Below, one piece after another: positions 51,888 to 59,646 of a stretch of 64,000 nt of DNA. A model generated the notes under the pieces. It saw only the letters and a program-made list of their open reading frames with translations, ran no database searches and was not told where the DNA came from. How positions within the stretch are numbered: position 1 is the stretch's first letter; every line of letters starts with the position of its first letter. The DNA is from Methylobacterium marchantiae (GTDB lineage Bacteria > Pseudomonadota > Alphaproteobacteria > Rhizobiales > Beijerinckiaceae). The translations under genes were made by a program, and so were the position numbers. Location of the stretch: NCBI RefSeq assembly GCF_022179405.1, contig NZ_BPQT01000012.1, positions 62,001 through 126,000 of the forward strand, read 5' to 3'.

Positions 51888-52841
51888 TCAGCCGATGGAC
51901 GTGTCGCGCAGATACCCCGCTTGAGCCTCCGCCGCACGCCGCGCACTTCTGGCATGGCGGCCGGCGGCCCGTCCTGCCCTGGTCGATCCGGTCTTCGCCG
52001 CGAACAGATCAGGGTCGCCCCAGCGTGCGAGCAGAGCCTGGAACGCATCGTGTCGCTCGCGCCGGAACGGGATGCGACGGCCGCGGATGTCCTTGCAGGG
52101 ATGCGGCGGATGGATGGCACCGCAGGGCACCCAGCCGGACGGGATCGGCGCCGTGGCGGCATGGGTCCGGCCGAGACGCAAGATGTCCGGCAGGATGTGG
52201 CTGTGCGGCCCCGACGAGCCCGTGCCCGTGGCAGGCGGAATGGGCGTGAACACCTCGATCCGGCCGATCCGGGTGGCGAAGACGCGATGAGGGCTCGCGG
52301 CGACGAGGTGCCGAGCAATCGTCTCGTCGGAGCCGAACAGTGGGTGTCCGCATGCGTCCCGGAGGAGGGCGATCGTCCTCGCGTCCTGCGTCCTGACGCA
52401 GGCATCCACGGCCAGCAGTTTCAGACCGAGATCGAACAGGATGCCGTCGCGATCCTCGATCCCGGCCGCATCGCGGTCCGGCCCGAGTTCCGTGATGACG
52501 GACCGCCGGTTCATGGCGCAGGATTCCCGCGGCAGGCACATAGCGACGGCATGGTTCCAGTCGGAGGCGAAGCCGGTCTCGTAGGGGACGGGACGCAGAC
52601 CGGCGGACGAATCGAGGGCGATGGCGCCGCGCGGCGTGACGAGCCCGAGACGGGCGTCGTGCAGCGGTATCGCTTCCTCCTCGGGATCGCGCAGGAAGGC
52701 CGCGATGGCGCCGAAACTGCCGAGACTCCACGTCGTCGACGGATCGCGGAGGCAGTCGGCCAGAAAATCCGAGACGGCGGACGCCCGAAGCCTGTCCGAA
52801 GACGGGCTCGCCAGGATTCCTGCTTCGGTCTCGTGCTCCAT
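51888..52841 (-). CDS. Conserved hypothetical protein (DUF6925-like)
   Basis: A 317-residue soluble protein I believe belongs to DUF6925, recognised by RDPSTTWSLGSFGAIAAFLRDPEEE and the C-terminal block GSSGPHSHILPDILRLGRTHAATAPIPSGWVPC followed by HPPHPCKD. The His/Pro/Cys cluster at about 235-270 could bind a metal. No enzyme family is known. It converges with the hydrolase gene and is divergent from the FAD subunit gene, so it interrupts an otherwise plus-strand set and is probably regulated separately. Confidence 0.7.
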   Translation of the reverse strand: MEHETEAGILASPSSDRLRASAVSDFLADCLRDPSTTWSLGSFGAIAAFLRDPEEEAIPLHDARLGLVTPRGAIALDSSAGLRPVPYETGFASDWNHAVAMCLPRESCAMNRRSVITELGPDRDAAGIEDRDGILFDLGLKLLAVDACVRTQDARTIALLRDACGHPLFGSDETIARHLVAASPHRVFATRIGRIEVFTPIPPATGTGSSGPHSHILPDILRLGRTHAATAPIPSGWVPCGAIHPPHPCKDIRGRRIPFRRERHDAFQALLARWGDPDLFAAKTGSTRAGRAAGRHARSARRAAEAQAGYLRDTSIG

Positions 52842-52999
52842 CGCGACAGTTTAGCGGGGCGCGAGCACGCATGCGATCCACGATTCGAGGCGGCACTGAT
52901 TTTGCTGCGAGGCCGGACGCGCTAGCCTGTTTCGCGACCCTTCGGTCTTGGTTTCGGTCGGGCTGGATCGCCACGCCCGGTCGATCATGGATTTCGACG

Positions 53000-53827
53000 A
53001 TGGACCTGAACTCGATCGGCGCCGTCACCGTGCCGCGGACCCGCTCCGACCTGTCCGGCTGGCAGGACGGCGATGCGTGGCTGGCCGGCGGGACGTGGCT
53101 GTTCTCCGAGCCCCAGCCGCGCCTGCGCCGCCTCGTCGATCTCTCGCGCCTCGGCTGGCCGCCCCATGACGTGAGCGAGCGCGGTCTCTCCATCGCCGCG
53201 ACCTGCACCATCGCGGAACTGTTCCGGCTCGACCTGCCGGCGGCCTGGAATGCGGCGCCGCTCTTCGGCCAATGCTGCCGGGCCTTGCTCGGTTCTTTCA
53301 AGATCTGGAACATGGCCACGGTCGGCGGAAACATCTGCCTCGCTTTGCCGGCCGCGCCGATGATCGCGCTCGCCACCGCCATGGAGGGGACCTGCCTCGT
53401 CTGGACGCCGGACGGCGCCGAGCGCAGCGTCCCGATCGTCGATCTCGTTCTCGGCTCGCAATGCACTTCGCTGGCGCCGGGGGAAATCCTGCGGCGCATC
53501 GACCTGCCGATAGCCGCGCTGAAGCGCCGGACCGCCTTCCGCCAGGTCTCCCTCAGCCCGAACGGACGCTCCGGTGCCCTCCTGATCGGCACCCTCGATC
53601 CGAGCGGGGCCTTCGCCCTGACGATCACGGCCTCGACCCGCCGACCCCTGCGCCTCGCCTTTCCGGTCCGTCCCGATACGGCGACGCTCGCGGTCGCCAT
53701 CGCCGACGCGATCCCGGCCGCCCTCTATCACGACGATGTCCACGGCACGCCGGATTGGCGCCGGCACATGACCTTCGCCCTGGCGGAGGAGATCCGGTGC
53801 GAGTTCGAGGACGAGACCCGCGCATGA
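53000..53827 (+). CDS. FAD-binding subunit of a molybdenum hydroxylase (CoxM-like)
   Basis: A 275-residue FAD subunit. It has AWLAGGTWLFSEPQP (pyrophosphate loop, about 26-40) and SFKIWNMATVGGNICLALPAAPMIALATA (second FAD loop, about 98-126). It lacks the C-terminal extension of larger members. The start at 53000 gives MDLNSIGAVTVPRT; the longer frame is weak. It overlaps the next gene as ATGA. It passes electrons from the Fe-S centres of the fused subunit to an acceptor. Confidence 0.87.
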   Translation: MDLNSIGAVTVPRTRSDLSGWQDGDAWLAGGTWLFSEPQPRLRRLVDLSRLGWPPHDVSERGLSIAATCTIAELFRLDLPAAWNAAPLFGQCCRALLGSFKIWNMATVGGNICLALPAAPMIALATAMEGTCLVWTPDGAERSVPIVDLVLGSQCTSLAPGEILRRIDLPIAALKRRTAFRQVSLSPNGRSGALLIGTLDPSGAFALTITASTRRPLRLAFPVRPDTATLAVAIADAIPAALYHDDVHGTPDWRRHMTFALAEEIRCEFEDETRA

Positions 53828-56583
53828 TCCTGCACGTCAACGGCCAGGAGCAGGATGCGAGCCCGCGACCGGGCCAATGCCTGCGTACGCTCCTGCGCGA
53901 ACTCGGCTGGTTCGGGGTCAAGAAGGGCTGCGATGCCGGGGATTGCGGCGCCTGCACGGTGCATCTCGACGGGGAGCCGGTGCATAGCTGCCTGCTGCCG
54001 GCCTTTCGCGCCGAGGGGCGCAGCGTCACCACGATCGAAGGGCTCGCCGGCCCATGCGGGCCGGGGGAGGGGCTGCCGGCGCGGTTCCATCCGATGCAGG
54101 AGGCCTTCCTCGACGCGCAGGGCTATCAGTGCGGGTTCTGCACGCCTGGAATGATCATGACCGCCGCGGCCCTCGACCAGGGTCAGAAGCGCGATCTCGC
54201 CACCGCCCTGAAGGGCAACCTCTGCCGCTGCACCGGCTATGGCGCCATCGGCGACGCCGTCGCGGACGTCGCCCGCGTGGAGCGTCCGGCCGATGACGAG
54301 GGCGAATATTGCGGACGCAGCGTCCCGGCGCCGGCCGGGCCGGGGATCGTGTCGGGCAACGCCGCCTTCACCCTCGATCTGGCCGTGCCCGATCTTCTCC
54401 ACCTGAAGGTGCTGCGCTCGCCCCACGCCCATGCCCGCATTCGGCGGATCGACCGCGCGCGCGCCCTCGCCGTGCCGGGCGTGGTGGCGATCTTCACCCA
54501 CGAGGACGTGCCGGACAGACGCTTCTCCACCGGGCGTCACGAGAACCCGCTCGACGATGCCCCGGATACGCGGGTGCTCGATTGCATCGTCCGCTTCGTT
54601 GGCCAGCGCGTGGCCGCCGTGGTGGCGACGAGCGAGGCCGCGGCCGAGGCCGGCTGCGCGGCGCTGATGGTGGAGTACGAGGTCCGCGATGCGGTGTTCG
54701 ACCCGGACGAGGCCCTGCAGCGCGAGTCTCCGCTGGTGCATGACGGTGCCGACCGGCCGGGGGAGGACGCTCCTCCGCGCCGGTCGCATCCCAACCTCGC
54801 CGGTGAGGTGCATGGCGAGGTCGGCGACGTCGAGGCGGGCTTCGCCGAGGCCGACCTCATCCACGAAGAGGCCTATCACTCGCAGCGCGTGCAGCACGCC
54901 CATCTCGAAACCCACGGCGCCGTCGGCTGGCGCGACGACGCGGGGCGCCTCGTCATCCGCTCCAGCACCCAGACGCCGTTTCTCACCCGCGATGCGCTGG
55001 CGAGCCTGTTCGATCTCGAGCGCGATGCGGTGCGCGTGGTCTGCGGCCGGGTCGGCGGCGGGTTCGGCGGCAAACAGGAGATGCTGACCGAGGATCTCGT
55101 GGCCCTCGCGGTGCTCTCCACGGGGCGCCCGGTGAAATGGGAGATGACCCGCCAGGAGCAGTTCACCGCCACCACCACGCGCCATCCCATGCGGGTGAAG
55201 GTGAAGATCGGCGCCCGCCGCGACGGGACGCTGACGGCGATCGCGCTGGATGTCGTGTCCAATACCGGCGCCTACGGCAACCATGCCGGCGGCGTGATCC
55301 ATCACGGATGCAACGAGGTGATCGGCGTCTATCGCTGCCCCAACAAGCGCGTCGACGGCTACGCGGTCTATACCCACACCCTGCCGAGCGGCGCTTTCCG
55401 CGGCTACGGCCTGAGCCAGACCATCTTCGCGGTGGAATCGGCCATGGACGAGCTCGCGCGCGGGCTCGGCCTCGACCCGTTCGAGATGCGCCGCCGCAAC
55501 GTCGTGCGCCCCGGCGACCCGATGGTGTCGAACAGCCTCGAACCGCATGACGTGGAATACGGCAGCTACGGACTGGACCAGTGCCTCGACCTCGCGGCAT
55601 CCGCATTGGACGAGCTCGGCCCGCCCGAGACACCCTCGGCCGACTGGCTCGTCGGCAAGGGCATGGCGCTCGCGATGATCGACACGATCCCGCCGCGCGG
55701 CCACTTCGCCGAGGCGCGGATCGCGCTCCGGTCGGATGCGACCTACGAACTCAGTGTCGGCACCGCCGAGTTCGGCAACGGCACCACCACCGTCCATGCG
55801 CAGATCGCGGCCTCGGCCCTCGGCACCACGCCGGACCGCATCGCCATCCGCCATGGCGATACCGACGGCGTCGGCCACGATACCGGAGCCTATGGATCCA
55901 CGGGTATCGTGGTGGCCGGACAGGCGACGCTGAAGGCCTGCCTCGCCTTGGCCCAGGCGCTCCGAGACGCGGCCGCCGAGAGAGCAGGGTGCGAGCCTTC
56001 CGAATGTCGGCTGCACCGCGACGGCATCGCGACACCGGCCGGGGAGATCGGCCTCGCCGAGATCGTGTCGGAGGGGATCATCGAACGGAGCGCCAGGGCC
56101 GACGGGACGCCCCGTTCCGTCGCCTTCAACGTCCAGGGGTTCCGCGTCGCGGTGCATCCGATCAGCGGCGAGGTGCGCATCCTCGACAGCGTGCATGCCG
56201 CCGATGCCGGGCGCGTCATCAACCCGATGCAGTGCCGCGGTCAGGTCGAGGGAGGCGTCGCGCAAGCCATCGGCGCGGCTCTATACGAGGCCATGCGGAT
56301 CGAGGACGAGGGCCAGGTCGTCACGCAGACCTTCCGCAACTACCACATCCCGGCCTTCGCCGACGTGCCGCGGACCCGCGTACTATTCGCCGATACCTAT
56401 GACAGGGTCGGCCCGCTGGGTGCGAAGTCGATGAGCGAGAGCCCGTTCAACCCCATCGCCCCGGCCCTCGCCAACGCGATCCGCGACGCGACGGGAGCTC
56501 GGCTCACCGCGACGCCCTTCGCGCCGGACCGCATCTACCTCGCGGTCATGGATGCTCTCGGCGGCTCCGGGAAATCCAACTGA
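53824..56583 (+). CDS. Fused [2Fe-2S]-molybdopterin hydroxylase subunit (CoxS-CoxL fusion)
   Basis: A 919-residue fusion. Residues 1-155 are the two-cluster Fe-S subunit, with Cys36/41/44/56 in GCDAGDCGACTVHLDG..C, then CGFCTPGM and LCRCTGYG. Residues about 165-919 are the xanthine-dehydrogenase-type Mo subunit: VGGGFGGKQEM, GAFRGYGLSQ, and the C-terminal GAKSMSESPFNPIAPALANAI that supplies the catalytic Glu (about 873). Most relatives encode these as two proteins or as XdhA/B with FAD. With the FAD subunit this is a complete hydroxylase for an N-heterocycle, purine or aldehyde. Confidence 0.92.
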   Translation: MILHVNGQEQDASPRPGQCLRTLLRELGWFGVKKGCDAGDCGACTVHLDGEPVHSCLLPAFRAEGRSVTTIEGLAGPCGPGEGLPARFHPMQEAFLDAQGYQCGFCTPGMIMTAAALDQGQKRDLATALKGNLCRCTGYGAIGDAVADVARVERPADDEGEYCGRSVPAPAGPGIVSGNAAFTLDLAVPDLLHLKVLRSPHAHARIRRIDRARALAVPGVVAIFTHEDVPDRRFSTGRHENPLDDAPDTRVLDCIVRFVGQRVAAVVATSEAAAEAGCAALMVEYEVRDAVFDPDEALQRESPLVHDGADRPGEDAPPRRSHPNLAGEVHGEVGDVEAGFAEADLIHEEAYHSQRVQHAHLETHGAVGWRDDAGRLVIRSSTQTPFLTRDALASLFDLERDAVRVVCGRVGGGFGGKQEMLTEDLVALAVLSTGRPVKWEMTRQEQFTATTTRHPMRVKVKIGARRDGTLTAIALDVVSNTGAYGNHAGGVIHHGCNEVIGVYRCPNKRVDGYAVYTHTLPSGAFRGYGLSQTIFAVESAMDELARGLGLDPFEMRRRNVVRPGDPMVSNSLEPHDVEYGSYGLDQCLDLAASALDELGPPETPSADWLVGKGMALAMIDTIPPRGHFAEARIALRSDATYELSVGTAEFGNGTTTVHAQIAASALGTTPDRIAIRHGDTDGVGHDTGAYGSTGIVVAGQATLKACLALAQALRDAAAERAGCEPSECRLHRDGIATPAGEIGLAEIVSEGIIERSARADGTPRSVAFNVQGFRVAVHPISGEVRILDSVHAADAGRVINPMQCRGQVEGGVAQAIGAALYEAMRIEDEGQVVTQTFRNYHIPAFADVPRTRVLFADTYDRVGPLGAKSMSESPFNPIAPALANAIRDATGARLTATPFAPDRIYLAVMDALGGSGKSN

Positions 56584-56642
56584 GACCTGCCTGTCGAGTC
56601 ATGATTCAGTGCGAAATCCCAGGCTTCGGTGTCGGGTGGGGA

Positions 56643-56900
56643 TCAATTCGAGGTCTTATGACGACCATCCCATTGCGCGGCCACTGCCCCGTATGTGCTG
56701 ACTGCGTAAGGCATTGCAAAAGTAAACAAGACTTTAGTCCAGTTTATTGCCGCATCTCCAAACAGTGCATCTCCCTGATTGATCAAATTCAGCACAGTCC
56801 CAACCACAACGGCAACCTTCAAGGAACGTGCCGGCACGCCATTGTTGACCGCATAAAACAGAACCAGGCGCCAACCTTTTTGATGAGGCTCACTCATCAT
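56643..56900 (-). CDS. nrtS: NrtS-type nitrate/nitrite transporter-like small membrane protein
   Basis: An 85-residue protein with two membrane segments (about 27-45 and 53-72). The core VAVVVGTVLNLINQGDALFG..INWTKVLFTFAMPYAVSTYGAVAA is the conserved NrtS sequence. NrtS proteins were described as small nitrate/nitrite carriers in marine bacteria and cyanobacteria. The start is one of two adjacent ATGs (56900 or 56897). It is a single gene in the AT-rich insert with a divergent composition, hence possibly acquired. No nitrate reductase is in the window. Confidence 0.82.
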   Translation of the reverse strand: MMSEPHQKGWRLVLFYAVNNGVPARSLKVAVVVGTVLNLINQGDALFGDAAINWTKVLFTFAMPYAVSTYGAVAAQWDGRHKTSN

Positions 56901-56985
56901 CAGCAGTCTCTTCTATAAACGTATTGATTTTTGCTCTGTCAATCATAACAATTTTAAGTGACGCAGTTTATCGAACTGTCTTCGA

Positions 56986-57243
56986 TCATTTCTTTATCTT
57001 AGGCGTTTTAGTGATTAAATGATCGTCGGTGCCTCTCTCTTTTAGCGCGAAGTCATATAATTCATTCGACTGCGCTGGGCTTGCGTCATTTCCATCCGAC
57101 AGAGCGAAGAATGCGGCGCGAACGATCTCTTTCTTGGTGGTCTCGGGGTGCTTCTCTCGCACGGCGGCGATCAACTCCTTCGGCTTGATACCGGGGGAGG
57201 CAACCAGACGAAGGGTGGAAGCAATTTCAGCGAGCGAAGGCAT
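56986..57243 (-). CDS. Small hypothetical protein in AT-rich insert
   Basis: An 85-residue basic/helical protein beginning PSLAEIASTLRLVASPGIKPKELIAAVREKHPETTKKEIVRAAFFAL, then a polar linker and a tail ELYDFALKERGTDDHLI...KIKK. The LAEIA...IKPKEL...KKEIVRAAF pattern suggests a small helix-turn-helix or recruitment domain, but I assign no family. The ATG at 57243 was chosen; the upstream frame to 57441 crosses the small-RNA terminator on the other strand. Codon use is less GC-biased than its neighbours. Confidence 0.6.
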   Translation of the reverse strand: MPSLAEIASTLRLVASPGIKPKELIAAVREKHPETTKKEIVRAAFFALSDGNDASPAQSNELYDFALKERGTDDHLITKTPKIKK

Positions 57244-57386
57244 GTCGTGACCAATGAGGCTCGGGCGATGTCGGAGTGACGCCGCAGAGTAGGCCCTTCT
57301 TGATCTGGATTGCCATGACAACCCGATGACGGTCTGCTGCTGTGCACGTGTTGCAACGCAACCACCACGGATGCCCGACGCCCAGA

Positions 57387-57392
57387 TATGAT
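57387..57392 (+). promoter_or_regulatory. -10-like TATGAT before candidate small RNA
   Basis: TATGAT on the plus strand, 7-8 bases before the proposed start of the small RNA near 57399. No good -35 is visible 17 bases upstream, so the promoter is tentative. Confidence 0.3.
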
Positions 57393-57398
57393 GCTGAC

Positions 57399-57465
57399 GT
57401 TCCTTTTCTGAGACCGGAACATGCACCTCGGGCGCGACCATCGGTTTGATGGCGCGCCTTTTTTT
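57399..57465 (+). ncRNA. Candidate small RNA ending in an intrinsic terminator
   Basis: About 67 bases with no plus-strand reading frame. A first hairpin pairs GTTCC (from about 57400) with GGAAC. The last 35 bases form a strong terminator hairpin with a seven-T run. The 5' end is set only by the TATGAT element and is uncertain; a longer RNA starting upstream is equally possible. The RNA would be antisense to the leader of the small gene starting at 57243. Expression is unproven. Confidence 0.4.
57431..57465 (+). terminator. Strong intrinsic terminator with no plus-strand gene upstream
   Basis: GGCGCGACCATC (57431-57442) pairs with GATGGCGCGCC (57448-57458), one A bulged, around a 5-base loop, followed by TTTTTTT (57459-57465). 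This is the clearest Rho-independent terminator in the window. The nearest plus-strand gene upstream ends at 56583. Confidence 0.85.
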
Positions 57466-57474
57466 GCGCTCGAC

Positions 57475-57506
57475 TCAAAGAAGAAAGGCGGCACGAGAGA
57501 TGCCGC
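57475..57506 (-). terminator. Terminator candidate for the ClpP-like gene
   Basis: On the minus strand, GCGGCA (57506-57501) pairs with TGCCGC (57493-57488) around a 7-base loop, followed by CTTTCTTCTTTG. It lies about 95 bases after the ClpP-like stop. The stem is short but the U-rich tail is fair. Confidence 0.5.
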
Positions 57507-57601
57507 TGCCGAGTCGTTTTTCCAACTGACCCAAGACAATCTAACGCCGTCGGTCCGCCCCGAAACATCCGATCTTCGCCCTCGTCCGGCATAAGGAAAT
57601 G

Positions 57602-58174
57602 TCAGAGAACCGCCTCGATCAGACCGAGGTTCTTGGCTTCCTCGGCCTCGATGTACCAATTGTAGGGTGCCTTCTCGATGACCTCGTCGAGGGTGACCTG
57701 CGAGCCGATGACGAGATTGGCGAATCCCTCGTTCTGGATCTCGATGGAGCACTCGATCTCGTGCAGCGTCGCCTTGAGCGTGGCGATGCAGGTGGTGAGC
57801 GGGCCGTGGATCTCGAGCTTCTTCGCCATCTTGCGCTCGTGGATCATCAGGCGCGTGCCGCGGGTGAGATAGCGGTTGGAGCGGGCGAAGAAGCTCATGA
57901 AGGTGGTGCCGGCCGAGTAGATCGCGGCCTTGCCGAGGAAGACGAACCGGCGCTCCGGGGTGACCTCGCTAGCAAAGCGGATGTCCTCGCCCATCATCCG
58001 CGCGACCTCCGGGTCGCCTCCGAGGGTCGTGAGTTCGACGACCACGAGGTCCAACTCGGAGGCGGCGTCGAACTGGCGCCTGAAATCCCGATACATGTCA
58101 TAATCGACCGGGCCGGAGAGCAGGATGGCGGGACCCTTGAAGGCGGGGGCGGAAAGCGGCGTGTTGTCCATCAT
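57602..58174 (-). CDS. ClpP-like serine peptidase (S14 family)
   Basis: A 190-residue ClpP-fold protein. The Ser nucleophile is in AAIYSAGTTFMSFFA and the His in TRLMIHERKM, with an acidic residue expected near ECSIEIQNEGFANLVIG. The usual GASAASM and MIHQP signatures of housekeeping ClpP are altered, so this is a divergent branch. GAGGAT precedes the ATG at 58174; a second ATG follows at once. The gene has no clpX/clpA, phage or transporter neighbour, so a partner ATPase would be encoded elsewhere. It sits at the edge of the AT-rich insert. Confidence 0.8.
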   Translation of the reverse strand: MMDNTPLSAPAFKGPAILLSGPVDYDMYRDFRRQFDAASELDLVVVELTTLGGDPEVARMMGEDIRFASEVTPERRFVFLGKAAIYSAGTTFMSFFARSNRYLTRGTRLMIHERKMAKKLEIHGPLTTCIATLKATLHEIECSIEIQNEGFANLVIGSQVTLDEVIEKAPYNWYIEAEEAKNLGLIEAVL

Positions 58175-58425
58175 CGATCCTCGGCCAAAGTGAATGTCGG
58201 GAGGCGCTCCCCGCATGGCTCGTGCCGGATCAAGACGTGCCGGGCGGTTCCGTGGTTGCGCCCATCGAGCAAAATTCCCGCCGTCGCGCGCCGACGGTCC
58301 GACCATTGGACGATCTGGACTTTCGGGCCCGCCGGGCCTATATCCGACCTGCGTTTGATGACCGGTTCGTAATAACGTTTCAGGACCCGGAGGGCAGTAC
58401 TTCGGCGCCTCCACCAAAAGCGCAT
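58171..58425 (-). CDS. Possible small basic protein upstream of the ClpP-like gene
   Basis: An 84-residue frame (RFWWRRRSTALRVLKRYYEPVIKRRSDIGPAG...) whose stop overlaps the ClpP-like start as ATGA, the junction of coupled genes. Against it, the ATG lies inside an inverted repeat, the composition is Arg-heavy and no ribosome site is clear. I list it as possible only. Confidence 0.25.
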   Translation of the reverse strand: MRFWWRRRSTALRVLKRYYEPVIKRRSDIGPAGPKVQIVQWSDRRRATAGILLDGRNHGTARHVLIRHEPCGERLPTFTLAEDR

Positions 58426-58437
58426 CGTGATGCGCTT
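58418..58437. repeat. Inverted repeat AAGCGCATC-GT-GATGCGCTT
   Basis: Perfect 9-bp arms around two bases, about 245 bases upstream of the ClpP-like gene. It could be an operator or a small extragenic palindrome. Confidence 0.6.
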
Positions 58438-59010
58438 CTGATGGGGGCGAAATAGGATCGACTGGGCGGTAAAGGGATCGCGAGAGCGTCGGTAAGGACT
58501 CGACCGGTTTGGCGCAGGCAACCCCTGTTCCAAGTATTTGGCCAAAACTCTAAATGCCAACGATAACGTTGTCATGGATGCCCGCCTCGCGGCGTAAGCA
58601 TCTTGCGGTAGGGTAACCGTCGAAACAGAACCCGGGGCTTCGGCCCCGGGACCCACCCTTCTTCATGACTTCGGAAGCGTAGTGGTCAGTCCTGGCAATG
58701 CCGGTGAAGGACCTTTCGGCGTTTCTTCTCCATCCGCTCTAAGGCGCCCGGCATTCGTGCAGGATGCGCCAGCATGGACTCCACCAGATTAGCCGCATCA
58801 TCGACGTCGCGCGGGCGGTGCGAGAGCGCACATGCGTTCCTTGGAGCCCTTCCAGGCTGTTGTTGCCGGAACGGCCTGCGCTACTTGGCTCCAGCAGGGA
58901 AAGTTCTTCGCCATCGAGCGTTTGCCGGAGGCTGATCGTAGCCTCGCGAGGGACTTCCGCGACACGATCCGATGGATGGCTACGTCTTTGGAACAGGCTC
59001 GGAGAACGCC
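58426..59010. other. Intergenic region before paoABC, no supported gene
   Basis: 585 bases between the ClpP-like leader and paoA. It holds a small dyad CAACG-ATAA-CGTTG (58558-58571) and the GC hairpin at 58631-58650. A 73-codon plus-strand frame (58832-59053) overlaps the paoA start and was not called. The paoABC promoter is expected here. Confidence 0.5.
58631..58650. terminator. UUCG-loop GC hairpin
   Basis: CCCGGGGC-TTCG-GCCCCGGG, an 8-bp perfect stem capped by the very stable UUCG tetraloop. There is no T-run on either side. It may be an RNA-stabilising or attenuating structure, or part of a small repeat family. Confidence 0.5.
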
Positions 59011-59646
59011 ATGTATGGCCCTGACGACCTCGAACTCAACCGGCGCGATCTGATGGCGGGCGCCTCCGCCTGCGCCGTCGCGACGGCGTGCCCTTCCGCA
59101 AGTTGGGCCGCCGCCCCGGCTTCCTCCGAGCCGGTCATGTCCAAGGTGTCGTTCACGGTGAACGGGACGGCACACGAGATCGACCTCGATACCCGCACGA
59201 CCCTCCTCGACGCCGTGCGCGAGCACCTCCACCTCACTGGCGCCAAGAAGGGCTGCGACCACGGGCAGTGCGGGGCCTGTACGATGATCGTCGATGGGCG
59301 ACGCATCAATTCCTGCCTGACCCTCGCGGTCATGCACCAGGGCGACGCCATCACGACGATCGAAGGGTTGGGCAAGCCCGGCGACCTGCACCCGATGCAG
59401 GCGGCCTTCGTCAAGCATGACGGCTACCAGTGCGGATTCTGCACGCCCGGCCAGATCTGCTCCGGCGTCGCCGTCCTCGACGAGATCAAGGCCGGCATCC
59501 CGAGCCACATCACCGCCGACCTCACCGCGACCGCAGCGGTCACGGCGGACGAGATCCGCGAGCGCATGAGCGGCAACATCTGTCGCTGCGGCGCCTATTC
59601 GAACATCGTCGATGCCATGACGGAAGTCGCGGGGAGGCAGGCATGA
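59011..59646 (+). CDS. paoA: Periplasmic aldehyde oxidoreductase, [2Fe-2S] subunit
   Basis: A 211-residue PaoA/YagT homologue. A Tat signal starts [23 protein letters not shown] (RR at 11-12). The mature part has the plant-type cluster cysteines Cys82/87/90/102 ([17 protein letters not shown]), then [12 protein letters not shown] and [15 protein letters not shown]. In E. coli PaoABC the whole complex is exported by this signal. The start at 59011 has GGAG six bases upstream; an ATG 13 codons earlier lacks support. It is first of three genes with an ATGA overlap to paoB. Confidence 0.92.
   Translation: MYGPDDLELNRRDLMAGASACAVATACPSASWAAAPASSEPVMSKVSFTVNGTAHEIDLDTRTTLLDAVREHLHLTGAKKGCDHGQCGACTMIVDGRRINSCLTLAVMHQGDAITTIEGLGKPGDLHPMQAAFVKHDGYQCGFCTPGQICSGVAVLDEIKAGIPSHITADLTATAAVTADEIRERMSGNICRCGAYSNIVDAMTEVAGRQA

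Larger units (their letters stand above)
56584..57601. other. AT-richer insert of about 1 kb
   Basis: Base composition drops visibly after the Mo hydroxylase stop, with runs such as AACAATTTTAAGTGACG and AAAAGTAAACAAGAC, and returns to GC-rich at the ClpP-like gene. It carries an NrtS-like gene, one small unknown gene, a strong plus-strand terminator and a possible small RNA. No transposase, integrase or flanking direct repeat was seen. Confidence 0.65.

Noticed and set aside
53272-53823. Long 5' extension of the Mo hydroxylase frame
   Set aside because: It overlaps the well-supported FAD subunit gene in another frame and its translation is Arg/Pro-rich shadow sequence; the ATG at 53824 forms an ATGA junction.
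57380-57420. Second EcfG-like promoter (GGAAC on the minus strand) for the gene starting at 57243
   Set aside because: The nearest -10 match is CGTC at an 18-base spacing, outside the consensus in both sequence and distance; the GGAAC is better explained as a hairpin arm.
58832-59053. 73-codon plus-strand frame before paoA, considered as a transposase remnant
   Set aside because: It overlaps the paoA start in another frame and shows no catalytic or helix-turn-helix motif; no inverted ends were found.
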